DNA of 64,000 bases, taken from NCBI RefSeq assembly GCF_008369915.1, contig NZ_VSRN01000001.1, forward strand, positions 5,204,501-5,268,500, given 5' to 3'. Below, one piece after another: positions 1-7,895 of this stretch. Under the pieces are notes generated by a model. It ran no database searches and had not been told where the DNA came from. It was given only the letters and a program-made list of their open reading frames with translations. The DNA is from Dyadobacter sp. UC 10 (GTDB lineage: Bacteria; Bacteroidota; Bacteroidia; Cytophagales; Spirosomataceae). Within the stretch, counting starts at the first letter, position 1. Every line of letters begins with the position of its first letter. Both the position numbers and the translations under genes were made by a program.

Positions 1-107
1 TGCATCAGCTGGGCCTTAATCACGAGAAACTCATATTTAAGCACCTGGGAAGAAGGTACCGGCTAACCGACGTTTCGGGGAATGTGGTGCGAGATATTAT
101 CAGCTGA
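1..107 (+). CDS. DUF1501 domain protein, C-terminal fragment
   Basis: This is the last 34 codons of a gene that enters from outside the window, read in the frame starting at base 3 and ending with TGA at 105-107. The visible tail contains LNHEKL and RYRLTDVSGNVV, which resembles the usual end of DUF1501 proteins (sulfatase-like fold, often exported), where a similar LGLDHERL...FRLTDVHG motif occurs. DUF1501 genes are often next to Planctomycete-type cytochrome genes, and such a gene follows after 45 bases on the same strand, so the two are probably co-transcribed. The function of DUF1501 proteins is not settled. The call rests on a short tail and on context. Confidence 0.6.
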   Translation, partial: HQLGLNHEKLIFKHLGRRYRLTDVSGNVVRDIIS

Positions 108-152
108 TTGATCCAGAGATTTCCTATTGACTAAACCCTTGGTAAAACTTTA

Positions 153-2327
153 ATGCATTTAAGATTCAGGTTTTTTGCGGAACAGCTGCTCGTTGCTGCC
201 AATATTTTTGTTCTTTTTCTATTGCTTTTTGAAAGCAAGCTTGTTGTTCCGGCCTGGCTGCAAACCATCGGCCGGATGCACCCGCTGATCCTGCATTTCC
301 CGATCGTTATTCTGCTGATCGCGATGCTGCTAGAATTTTTCCGCTTCAAACCGGAATACTCGACCAATCAGTTTTACAAGAATTTCCTTCAGAACCTGCT
401 GCTCATCGGGGCATTGTTCGCCGCTATTACGGTGATTATGGGCCTCTTTTTATCGAGAGAAGAAGGCTATACCGGCGACACGCTGACTTTGCATAAATGG
501 ACCGGTGCGGGCATTTTTTTCATCGCCTCAATTATTTACTGGATCAGGAACACAACCTGGTACAGAGCGCCGGTAGCAAAAGCAAGTGCTTTTGTGACGG
601 TAGTAATTCTTGTCATGACCGGGCATTATGGCGCAGCATTGACACACGGGAGCAACTTTATCTGGGAGCCGGTTTCGACTGATAATGAAATGGCCGCAGT
701 CCCGCTCGACGAGGCGGTGGTTTATACCAATGTGATCAAGCCGATCCTGGATCAGAAATGTACAAGCTGCCACAATCCTGAAAAGATAAAAGGGGAGCTA
801 AATCTTTCGGATCCTGAATCAATTCTGAAAGGTGGCAAATCTGGTAAACTCATTGTGCCTGGGAATCCGCAAATGAGCCTTTTGCTGCAACGTGTGCATT
901 TACCTGTCGAAGAAAAAAAGCATATGCCGCCTTCCGGAAAGGCGCAGCTGACTTTGCAGGAAATATCCCTTCTTACATTATGGGTCAAACAAAAGGCTGA
1001 TTTCAAGAAAAAGCTGACTGAGCTCGCCGCAACGGACTCTTTGCGGGTTTTGGCTACTGCCTATCTTAAACCAGCTGAAACAGAAGATAAATTCGATTTC
1101 CCCGCGGCTGATGAAGAAGCCGTTGCCAAGCTGAATAGCGACTACCGCACCATCCTTCCCCTCGCGCGTGAGTCCCCGGCTTTGGCTGTGAATATTTACA
1201 ATGCATCCGCGTACAATGTAAAGCAGCTGGATGAACTGAGTGATATTAAAAAGCAGGTAATCTCGCTGAACCTGAACAAGATGCCGGTGAAAGACGCTGA
1301 CTTGAAAAGTGTAAAGCAATTCGAAAACCTGCGTAAACTGGATCTGAATTTTACCGACGTTACCGCCGCAGGGTTGAAAGAACTTTCGTCGCTCAAATAC
1401 CTGCAAAGCCTCACGCTTTCAGGGACAAAATTAAATCTGTCGGATCTTAAAAGTGTATTGCCGGTACTGAAAAGCCTGAAAACGGTAGCAGTGTGGGATA
1501 CAAAATTGTCTGCGGCTGATGTGGCGGTATTGCAAAAGGATATTAAAAATGTCGAGATTATCGGTGGATTTAAGGACGATGGTAAAAACCCGTTGAAACT
1601 GAATCCTCCGCAGGTCAAGAATAGTTCGATGATATTTGCGAAAACGGTCCCGCTGGAACTAAAACACCCTATTAAAGGCGTCGATATCAGGTTCACGATG
1701 GACGGAACCGAGCCGGACAGCGTTAATTCGCCGCTTTTTGACAATAAGACCATTCTCACCAACAGCGGCACGATCAAAGCGAAAGCATATAAAAATGGCT
1801 GGTACGGAAGTGACCTTGCGGTTTTCGATTTTTTCAAAAGTGCATATGATCCCGACAGTGTGAACCTGCTGGCGCCACTTAACCGCGTGCACCAGGCCGA
1901 GGGGGCGAAGACATTTTTTGACAAGAAATTGGGTGTTATAGGAGCTAACAATCCTGCCTGGGCTAATAACTGGGCAGGGGTTAGGAATAATGACATGATT
2001 TTGATGTCAGAATTTAAAAAGCCGATCTCATTATCGTCGGTGGGGATGCATTACATGATCGAGGAAGCGACGGGTATTTTTCCGCCGGAGAGCGTGGAGG
2101 TGTGGGGAGGAAGCAGCCGCGATGACATGAAGCTGATCTCTACTTTTAAAGCTGCGCAGCCTGCGAAAGGGGACAAGGCTACTTTGAAAATGGTCGAAGG
2201 CAAATTCAAACCGCAAACCGTTTCATTTGTAAAAGTGGTAGTGAAGCCCGTCGTAAAGATCCCGGAATGGCATAATTCGAAAGGCAAAAGAGCCCTTGTG
2301 CTGGTGGACGAAATGTTTTTTAATTAA
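153..2327 (+). CDS. Membrane-anchored cytochrome c (PSCyt1-type) protein with LRR and chitobiase-like domains
   Basis: A 724-aa multidomain envelope protein. The first ~175 residues hold several membrane helices with the MHPLILHFPIVILLI motif typical of DUF2231. A Planctomycete-type cytochrome domain follows (~190-285) with one heme motif, CTSCH, and a downstream MPPSGK segment that may supply the axial Met. Residues ~360-470 are leucine-rich repeat-like (LRKLDLNFTDVTAAGLKELS). Around 505-565 lies a chitobiase/FN3-like domain (IRFTMDGTEPDSVNSPLF), and the last ~140 residues look like a discoidin-type beta domain. It probably transfers electrons at the membrane while binding a carbohydrate or protein partner. 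It follows a DUF1501 gene, and its stop is 3 bases from the convergent epimerase gene. The domain calls are by eye. Confidence 0.8.
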   Translation: MHLRFRFFAEQLLVAANIFVLFLLLFESKLVVPAWLQTIGRMHPLILHFPIVILLIAMLLEFFRFKPEYSTNQFYKNFLQNLLLIGALFAAITVIMGLFLSREEGYTGDTLTLHKWTGAGIFFIASIIYWIRNTTWYRAPVAKASAFVTVVILVMTGHYGAALTHGSNFIWEPVSTDNEMAAVPLDEAVVYTNVIKPILDQKCTSCHNPEKIKGELNLSDPESILKGGKSGKLIVPGNPQMSLLLQRVHLPVEEKKHMPPSGKAQLTLQEISLLTLWVKQKADFKKKLTELAATDSLRVLATAYLKPAETEDKFDFPAADEEAVAKLNSDYRTILPLARESPALAVNIYNASAYNVKQLDELSDIKKQVISLNLNKMPVKDADLKSVKQFENLRKLDLNFTDVTAAGLKELSSLKYLQSLTLSGTKLNLSDLKSVLPVLKSLKTVAVWDTKLSAADVAVLQKDIKNVEIIGGFKDDGKNPLKLNPPQVKNSSMIFAKTVPLELKHPIKGVDIRFTMDGTEPDSVNSPLFDNKTILTNSGTIKAKAYKNGWYGSDLAVFDFFKSAYDPDSVNLLAPLNRVHQAEGAKTFFDKKLGVIGANNPAWANNWAGVRNNDMILMSEFKKPISLSSVGMHYMIEEATGIFPPESVEVWGGSSRDDMKLISTFKAAQPAKGDKATLKMVEGKFKPQTVSFVKVVVKPVVKIPEWHNSKGKRALVLVDEMFFN

Positions 2328-2330
2328 ATC

Positions 2331-3509
2331 TCAGCCTTTTGCAACCCTGCGCCACATTTCAGCGCAGGCGCGCGCATTGTGGTACGGGCATTTCCAGAAG
2401 TTGATCTTATCGCCTTTTACCGGCGTGCCGTCCGCTTTCACTGTTCCGTGCCATTCTCCTTTTTCGTGGTCGATAAAATTATCAACTACATAATCCCAGC
2501 TCTTTTGGGCCTTTTCCCTGAACTGTTCTTCTTTCGTAAGCTGGTAGGCATTGTAAAATCCAACGAGCTGCTCTGCACCGACCCACCAGCTCCTATCGGT
2601 CTGCGTATGTTTCGTTGCAGGGTCATATTCATAATTGAGGGCACCATCGGGACTTAGTCCCTTGCTGGCTGCCCGCGCCATCAGGATAGATTGTTCCTTC
2701 ATTTTGTCGATCAGCTTCTCGTCTTCAAGAATTTCGGCGGTTTCAAAAAGCAGCCACGAGGCTTCAATATCGTGACCAAAGGAAATAATATGGTCTTTCG
2801 CTTTCCATTTTTCATCGAAGAAAAGCTGCATGGTATTGGTCTCGGGATTTACAATATGCGTGATGATTGCGTCGAGCATTCCAGCCGTTTGCTTCTTTAA
2901 CCTTTTGTCGGGCCACACAGTATAAAGGTTGGTATAAGCCTCCACCAAATGCAAATGTGTGTTCATGCTTTTGATCCACGGGCTTTTACTCAGAATATAA
3001 TCATCGGTAGGGGACCAGTCTTGCGCAAACGCTTCCCGGTAGCCTCCGTTAACCGGGTCGAATGCATGTTGTTCGATGTTGTTGAAAAGCGCAATCGCCT
3101 GGTCAAGAGCTGGTTTGTAATGCGTTACGCGGTAATATTCACTCAGTCCGTACATGGCAAATGCATTGCCGTAAACCTGCTTTCTGGTCTCTTTCGGTGC
3201 ACCATCCGCAGTTACAGACCAATATACGCCACCGTGTTTTGGGTCGATAAAATGCTTTGTAAGCTGCTGGTAAGCGCGGTCTGCGAGGGTGAGGTATTTC
3301 GCTTCCTTGCAAAGCCGGTGCGCCAGTGAGAAGGTCCATAAAATGCGTCCTGCAAGAACCACCGAGCGATCCGCATCTTTTACCGGCTGGTTATCATAAT
3401 TAACCCGACCGTAGAAGCCGCCTTTCTCGTTATCCTGGCCATATTTTTCCCAGTAGTCAAGTATTGCGATCAGTTCTTTTTTGAATGCGTCGGGAGTAAA
3501 TGCAGCCAT
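2331..3509 (-). CDS. ce: Cellobiose 2-epimerase (AGE family)
   Basis: A 392-aa cytoplasmic enzyme of the N-acylglucosamine 2-epimerase superfamily, full length for the family and without a signal peptide. Such enzymes epimerise the reducing-end glucose of cellobiose or lactose to mannose. The (alpha/alpha)6-barrel motifs are present: GFYGRVNYDN near the N-terminus, NTHLHLVEAY (~183-192), SFGHDIEASWL (~244-253) and FWKCPYHNAR (~371-380). His246 and His377 are 131 residues apart, the spacing I recall for the two catalytic histidines of characterised cellobiose epimerases, which supports this over a renin-binding or GlcNAc epimerase. In other Bacteroidota it often acts with mannosylglucose phosphorylase; none is seen here. 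It is convergent with the cytochrome gene. Confidence 0.85.
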   Translation of the reverse strand: MAAFTPDAFKKELIAILDYWEKYGQDNEKGGFYGRVNYDNQPVKDADRSVVLAGRILWTFSLAHRLCKEAKYLTLADRAYQQLTKHFIDPKHGGVYWSVTADGAPKETRKQVYGNAFAMYGLSEYYRVTHYKPALDQAIALFNNIEQHAFDPVNGGYREAFAQDWSPTDDYILSKSPWIKSMNTHLHLVEAYTNLYTVWPDKRLKKQTAGMLDAIITHIVNPETNTMQLFFDEKWKAKDHIISFGHDIEASWLLFETAEILEDEKLIDKMKEQSILMARAASKGLSPDGALNYEYDPATKHTQTDRSWWVGAEQLVGFYNAYQLTKEEQFREKAQKSWDYVVDNFIDHEKGEWHGTVKADGTPVKGDKINFWKCPYHNARACAEMWRRVAKG

Positions 3510-3603
3510 TTCTTTTTCGTTTTTACAAGAAAAAAGCGGAATCGCAGTTTTTCATACTTATTTTAAAATATTGTGGAAATTGCTGATAGGTCTTTGCATG
3601 ATT

Positions 3604-3638
3604 CGAAAAAAAAGCCCGACAAACATTTGTCAGGCTTT
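3604..3638 (-). terminator. Rho-independent terminator of the acidic-protein gene
   Basis: The inverted repeat 3611-3623/3626-3638 (AAAGCCCGACAAA and TTTGTCAGGCTTT) has 12 of 13 positions paired. On the minus strand it is followed by a run of T. It lies about 20 bases after the stop of the 109-aa acidic protein, and upstream of the epimerase start, so it insulates the two genes. Confidence 0.8.
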
Positions 3639-3656
3639 CATTTGGAAGCGTGGGCA

Positions 3657-3986
3657 TTAGTCGCCCTGATTTTCTTCCTGGGCTTCGTGATTGTCGCCTC
3701 CCAGGCTGTAATAGTTATTTTCTTCGTCTTCGCGACCGATCATTTCATCTTCGTCATCGTCTTCCGAACCCGGCACATCGAGGTCTTCTCCCGTCATGTC
3801 GTCTTCGAATGATTTTTCATTCCAGTCGTCGGCATCCAGCTCTGCCGGACGTTTCATGCGTGAAATATCTTCTGGATCAATATCAGCATCGATCAGTCCT
3901 TTTCTGAATATATCCTCTTCCGACGGATAGTTACCGGGCAGGTCGTCATCGAACACATCATCGTCGTCGTCATCGTATGGATTCAT
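3657..3986 (-). CDS. Small, extremely acidic protein of unknown function
   Basis: A 109-aa protein with no signal peptide and no membrane segment. About 40% of residues are Asp or Glu, with an uninterrupted DDDDDD run at residues 5-10 and further clusters near 50-90; it ends QEENQGD. It is probably disordered, and could be a nucleic-acid mimic, a chaperone-binding protein or an ion buffer; none of these is shown by the sequence. It has its own clear terminator, so it is likely a real single-gene transcript and not an ORF artefact. I do not recognise a named family. Confidence 0.7.
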   Translation of the reverse strand: MNPYDDDDDDVFDDDLPGNYPSEEDIFRKGLIDADIDPEDISRMKRPAELDADDWNEKSFEDDMTGEDLDVPGSEDDDEDEMIGREDEENNYYSLGGDNHEAQEENQGD

Positions 3987-4125
3987 AGCTTTGAGATTAA
4001 AAGATTTGTAGGTAGTTGGTTTAAAAGTTTACGGGAATGTCGCTTCTGTTTCCAAAGGTGTTAAAAAAAATTATTCCATGTTACATGTCCGCACAGAAAA
4101 ATAAATCGTCGCGCTGCTGTCACGA

Positions 4126-4160
4126 TTTCGTGAAAAAAATTTGAAAGGCTATTACTTTTG
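4126..4160 (+). promoter_or_regulatory. Candidate promoter of the sugar dehydrogenase gene
   Basis: TACTTTTG at 4153-4160 matches the Bacteroidota -7 consensus TAnnTTTG. A TTTCG at 4126-4130, 22 bases upstream, could be a weak -33 element. The ATG at 4194 follows 33 bases after the -7 box. Confidence 0.35.
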
Positions 4161-4193
4161 ACAAAATCATATTTATCTCAACCCAACCATTTC

Positions 4194-5477
4194 ATGCAAA
4201 GAAAGTTATTCAAGTCTGCGGCGTTACTTCTGGCCCTAACCGGCGTATCGGGCCTAGCCGCTTACAGAAGTTTCACTGACAACCCCTCCGTCAGAAAACC
4301 CCTTTTTACTCCTATTGAAGCAAAGGAAATCAAGCTTCCCGCAGGGTTCTCCGCCAGCATTCTGGCAACCGATCTGGGCGCAACCCGGCATATGGTAGTC
4401 GGTAAAAACGGAGATATGTACGTAAAACTGTCGAAACTGAAAGACGGAAAAGGTATTTACCTGCTGAGAGACACCAATGGTGACGGCGCGATCGATGAAC
4501 AAAAGCTGTTTGGAGAATATCCCGGAACCGGTATCGCTATCAAAAACGGTTATCTGTACAGTTCCTCCAATAAAGGTGTGTACCGGTACAAGCTGAATGA
4601 AAAAGAAGAAATTGTCGATCTCAATAAACATGAGTTGATCGTAGAAGGTTTGGTTGACAAAGGCCGCGACAATGCGAAACCGATTACACTGGATAATAAA
4701 GGGAATATCTACGTCACCGTAGGCTCTTACAGCGACAATTGCCGTGAAACTGGCTCAGGAAAAGGCATGTCACCATGCACGATCCTGGATTCTGCAGGCG
4801 GAATCTGGAAATTCAAGGCGGATCAGGCCGGGCAGAAATTTTCTGACGGCGTGCGCTTTGCGACGGGTGTAAAAAATGCGGTAGGTATCGATTGGGACAA
4901 TAAAACCGAAGCTTTATATGCGACGGTGCACGGCCGCGGAAAATTTGACGATATGTACCCTCAATACTATACGCCAAAACAAAGTGCCGAATTGCCAGCG
5001 GAAACCCTTTATCGTTTAAAGGAAGGTGACGATGCCGGCTGGCCTTACATCTATTATGATCATTTCCAGAATAAGAAAATCCTGGCGCCCGAATACGGCG
5101 GAGATGGCAAAAAAACAGCAGGCGAGAAAGCGATTAATCCGCTGGTTGGTTTCCCGGCGCATCTAGGGCCTAATGCATTGCTGTTTTATTCGGGAAATAT
5201 GTTTCCGGCAAAATATAAAAACGGCGCCTTTGTCGCATTTCACAGCCAGTCTGCGGAGCTTAAAAAAGGTTATCTGGTCGCTTTTGTACCGTTTGTAAAT
5301 GGTAAGCCCGGCAAATGGGAAATTTTTGCGGATAATTTCGCAGGCACTGATCTCGTTCAACCAACCGGCCCGATCCAGCATCGTCCTTGTGGCCTCGCAC
5401 AAGGCCCCGACGGCGCATTGTACGTGACCGACGACCTGAATGGGACAATCTTCAAAATAGCCTACAAGAAGAAATAG
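4194..5477 (+). CDS. PQQ-type sugar (sorbosone) dehydrogenase-like beta-propeller protein
   Basis: A 427-aa exported protein. I chose the ATG at 4194, not an upstream TTG at 4158, because it begins a normal signal peptide (MQRKLFKSAALLLALTGVSG) and the TTG overlaps the -7 promoter box. The mature protein is a beta-propeller with KLPAGFSASILA at its start, an EF-hand-like DTNGDGAIDE (calcium or decoration), repeated propeller blades and a C-terminal GLAQGPDGALYVTDDLNGTI, as in the sorbosone dehydrogenase/glucose dehydrogenase L-type family. Such proteins oxidise sugars in the periplasm, or simply bind, when PQQ is lacking. PQQ genes are not in this window. It is convergent with the SDR gene, with one base between stops. 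Confidence 0.75.
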   Translation: MQRKLFKSAALLLALTGVSGLAAYRSFTDNPSVRKPLFTPIEAKEIKLPAGFSASILATDLGATRHMVVGKNGDMYVKLSKLKDGKGIYLLRDTNGDGAIDEQKLFGEYPGTGIAIKNGYLYSSSNKGVYRYKLNEKEEIVDLNKHELIVEGLVDKGRDNAKPITLDNKGNIYVTVGSYSDNCRETGSGKGMSPCTILDSAGGIWKFKADQAGQKFSDGVRFATGVKNAVGIDWDNKTEALYATVHGRGKFDDMYPQYYTPKQSAELPAETLYRLKEGDDAGWPYIYYDHFQNKKILAPEYGGDGKKTAGEKAINPLVGFPAHLGPNALLFYSGNMFPAKYKNGAFVAFHSQSAELKKGYLVAFVPFVNGKPGKWEIFADNFAGTDLVQPTGPIQHRPCGLAQGPDGALYVTDDLNGTIFKIAYKKK

Positions 5478-5478
5478 G

Positions 5479-6243
5479 TTACAGGCTCATACCGCCATCT
5501 ACATAAATGTTCTGCCCTGTAATGAACCGTCCTGCTTCTGAACAAAGGAGGACGGCCATTGCGGCGCAATCCTCGGGGTCACCGATCTGTCCGGAAGGCG
5601 TTCCCAGCCGTTGCGAGATCCTTTCTTCCGCCTCAGGAACATCCTCTTCGATACGCGACGTCCCGATCACGCCGGGTGCCAGATTATTGACGGTTACACC
5701 TTTGTCCGCAAGCTGCATCGCGGCATTCTGTACCATATTTAAAACCGCCGATTTCGTAGCAGCGTAGATCATCATGGAAGGGTGCGGCTTGATCTGCTGC
5801 ACGCTGCCAACGGTTAAAATCCTTCCCCAGCCTTTGGAGACCATTTCAGGAGCGAAACGCTGCATCAGCAGGAAGGTGGATCTGAAATTGGCATTGACTT
5901 GTATATCGAAGTCTTCCTGGGTAATGTCCTGCCAGACTTTTGGAATCTGTACCGATGCATTCAAAACAAGAATATCAGGCGATGCTGCCTTTTTGGTCAC
6001 CTGATTGTATAAGGCGGAAACTGCCCTCGGCCTGGATAGGTCGCCGCCTACGATCACGGCAGTCGACCCAAGCTTTCTGATTTCTCCCGCCACTTCTTTC
6101 GCCTCATCCAGATTTTTCCGGTAATGCAGGATTATTTTTGCACCATACTCGGCCATTGCGAGGGCAATGCCTTTTCCGATTCCCTGGCTGGAACCGGTAA
6201 TAAATGCGGTTTTCCCTGCCAGACTGATTTTCTCTGAAAGCAT
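5479..6243 (-). CDS. SDR-family NAD(P)-dependent oxidoreductase
   Basis: A 254-aa classical short-chain dehydrogenase of standard length. The Rossmann motif TGSSQGIG is at residues 16-23, NA at 95-96, and the catalytic set Ser147, Tyr160 and Lys164 (YAATK) is complete. The end ITGQNIYVDGGMSL is typical. It is soluble, most similar in style to 3-oxoacyl-ACP reductase/glucose dehydrogenase-like SDRs; the substrate cannot be told from sequence. It is followed at a 52-base distance (on the coding strand it is downstream) by the DUF1080 gene's transcript direction, both on the minus strand, so the two may be one unit with the DUF1080 gene first. A role in sugar oxidation or reduction would fit the neighbours. 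Confidence 0.88.
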   Translation of the reverse strand: MLSEKISLAGKTAFITGSSQGIGKGIALAMAEYGAKIILHYRKNLDEAKEVAGEIRKLGSTAVIVGGDLSRPRAVSALYNQVTKKAASPDILVLNASVQIPKVWQDITQEDFDIQVNANFRSTFLLMQRFAPEMVSKGWGRILTVGSVQQIKPHPSMMIYAATKSAVLNMVQNAAMQLADKGVTVNNLAPGVIGTSRIEEDVPEAEERISQRLGTPSGQIGDPEDCAAMAVLLCSEAGRFITGQNIYVDGGMSL

Positions 6244-6295
6244 AGTTTGCGATTAGGTTCTGCCGGGAGAACACTAATCGCATGCCAGAAATGGG

Positions 6296-7081
6296 TTAGA
6301 AATCGGTATCTGGCTTATCCAGCTCCATTTCTTTGATCCAGATATTACGATAGTAAACATCGTGGCCTTCCGATTGCAATTTTAGTCCTCCCGGAGTGTT
6401 GGTAATACCTTTTCCACCATCGTTGCCTCCATCGATACCTGAGTTCGGGCCGCCCCAAACCTGTGAGATTTTTTGGTTGGAATGGACTTTTTTACCATTG
6501 AAATACAAAGTTACCATCGGTTGCTCAACTATTTTACCATCCTTGAAACGCGCCGCCCTGAAAAGAATGTCATAGGAATTCCATTTACCGATTCCATTAT
6601 ATGCGTGATAAGGAGATTTCGTTTCGTTGATCACCGCCGCCATTCCATGCGAGGTGGTATCACCGTCAAGCACCTGGATTTCATAGCGGTTTTGCAAATA
6701 AACGCCGCTGTTGCCGCCTTCTTTGGTAATCAAAAATTCGACGTGCGCGCGGAAATCCCTGAACTGCTTTTTAGTGACAATATCCGCTGAACCGTACTTG
6801 CCACCGGCAGAAGCTGGATCGTTGCAGTTGATGACCGTGCCTTTGTCCACCGGGTCGTTAACAACCGTCCATTTGATAGGCGGCTTGGCCGAGAAACGAG
6901 GTCCCTCCCAGTAGATCCATTTTTCATCCAGCATTTTCCGGCTGCCGTCCAGGTACATTTCTGCGCCCTTCGGGGGCTTAGTGCCAACACCAACCTGGGC
7001 AAAAGTAGCGGCAGCAGTACCGCATACTACCACGAGTGCAACGATACCGGATAATCTTATTTTAGAAAACTGTCTGTTCAT
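6296..7081 (-). CDS. DUF1080 (3-keto-disaccharide hydrolase family) exported protein
   Basis: A 261-aa protein with an N-terminal signal peptide ending near ATFAQ (residue ~29). The rest is one DUF1080 domain (concanavalin-like beta-sandwich), shown by the FRAHVEFLI, GNSGVYLQNRYEIQVLDG and YYRNIWIKEME segments. The family includes enzymes that cleave 3-keto-glycosides, in the periplasm or at the outer membrane. It precedes the SDR gene on the minus strand and sits with a sugar dehydrogenase-like propeller protein, which fits 3-keto-sugar metabolism. The 260-base upstream region separates it from a divergent gene at 7342. The reaction itself is inference from the family. Confidence 0.85.
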   Translation of the reverse strand: MNRQFSKIRLSGIVALVVVCGTAAATFAQVGVGTKPPKGAEMYLDGSRKMLDEKWIYWEGPRFSAKPPIKWTVVNDPVDKGTVINCNDPASAGGKYGSADIVTKKQFRDFRAHVEFLITKEGGNSGVYLQNRYEIQVLDGDTTSHGMAAVINETKSPYHAYNGIGKWNSYDILFRAARFKDGKIVEQPMVTLYFNGKKVHSNQKISQVWGGPNSGIDGGNDGGKGITNTPGGLKLQSEGHDVYYRNIWIKEMELDKPDTDF

Positions 7082-7341
7082 GTTTGATATTATTGAGATT
7101 GAATTTGATTTGAAATAATAAGTACGTGTTGATTTGAAATACTGTATCTACCTCAAAGTTTTTGTCCTGTGTAGAATAAATGCCACAAAATTTCTGGAAT
7201 TTTTAATAAAAGCGTGTTTGTAAAAGAATTTGAAAACCCAGGGTTGTAAAGTGTTGAGGGCACGGAAATTATGTATACGGGTCATTCTTATTGAGCATTT
7301 AATAAGACAAGTACTTTTAGAACTTTTATACGCCAATTATT

Positions 7342-7833
7342 ATGGAATCATCACAGCAAAAGAGGAGCATCAATACTGTAACAGGAGTATTTGCCACGAG
7401 GGAAGATGCAGAAAATGCCTACCAGTCATTGCTGCACTTAGGATATAAAGCGGATGAAATTACGCTGATCATGGCAGAAGAGACATTTGACAAATTATAT
7501 GACCGGAAAGTAAATCGTTTCCAACATAGCCCCGCAAGAAAGAAACTACAGGTAACCAGGATCTCGGAAGCATTGGATGTGCTTGGCAGGTTTGTGGCGA
7601 TTCCGGGACTGGCCCTTGTAGTTGCAACCGATTTCGCAAAAGGCGGCGCACGCGCGCTGTCGAGCTCTGTCTTGTCTGAGAACTATGCAGAATATTTCCA
7701 AAATCGTCTTTTACACGGAGAAATTCTCATCGATTTTAGCCTGCACACGGCCAGGGAGAAAAACCTGATCGTGCATCAGTGGGAAGATTTCGGGGGGTAT
7801 CCGCTGATACGCAGGATCAGCAATGCCGCATAA
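7342..7833 (+). CDS. General stress protein 17M-like protein
   Basis: A 163-aa soluble protein. The first half has the TVTGVFATREDAENAYQSL pattern seen in the YflT/general stress protein 17M domain, where a predicted alpha/beta fold begins with a short strand, then an E/DAxxAYxxL helix. The middle (residues ~70-115) is a more hydrophobic Gly/Ala-rich stretch, as in related stress proteins with a glycine-zipper-like segment. Upstream, TTG (7291-7293) and TACTTTTA (7312-7319), 18 bases apart, form a near match to a Bacteroidota promoter. It is convergent with the S9 peptidase and shares its terminator. The molecular function is unknown. Confidence 0.6.
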   Translation: MESSQQKRSINTVTGVFATREDAENAYQSLLHLGYKADEITLIMAEETFDKLYDRKVNRFQHSPARKKLQVTRISEALDVLGRFVAIPGLALVVATDFAKGGARALSSSVLSENYAEYFQNRLLHGEILIDFSLHTAREKNLIVHQWEDFGGYPLIRRISNAA

Positions 7834-7853
7834 CAGGTTTGGGAAGGTAAACA

Positions 7854-7893
7854 GTGAAACGTCCGGCAAAGTCAATGTACCGGACGTTTTCAC
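7854..7893. terminator. Bidirectional terminator between convergent genes
   Basis: The inverted repeat GTGAAACGTCCGG (7854-7866) and CCGGACGTTTTCAC (7880-7893) flanks a 13-base loop; the arms pair except for one extra T. It lies between the stops at 7833 (plus) and 7896 (minus) and can serve both strands. Confidence 0.75.
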
Positions 7894-7895
7894 AT

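Noticed and set aside
1196..1996. A minus-strand reading frame of 266 codons
   Set aside because: It is antisense to the LRR/chitobiase-like part of the cytochrome gene; Ser/Phe/Leu-rich composition is typical of a shadow.
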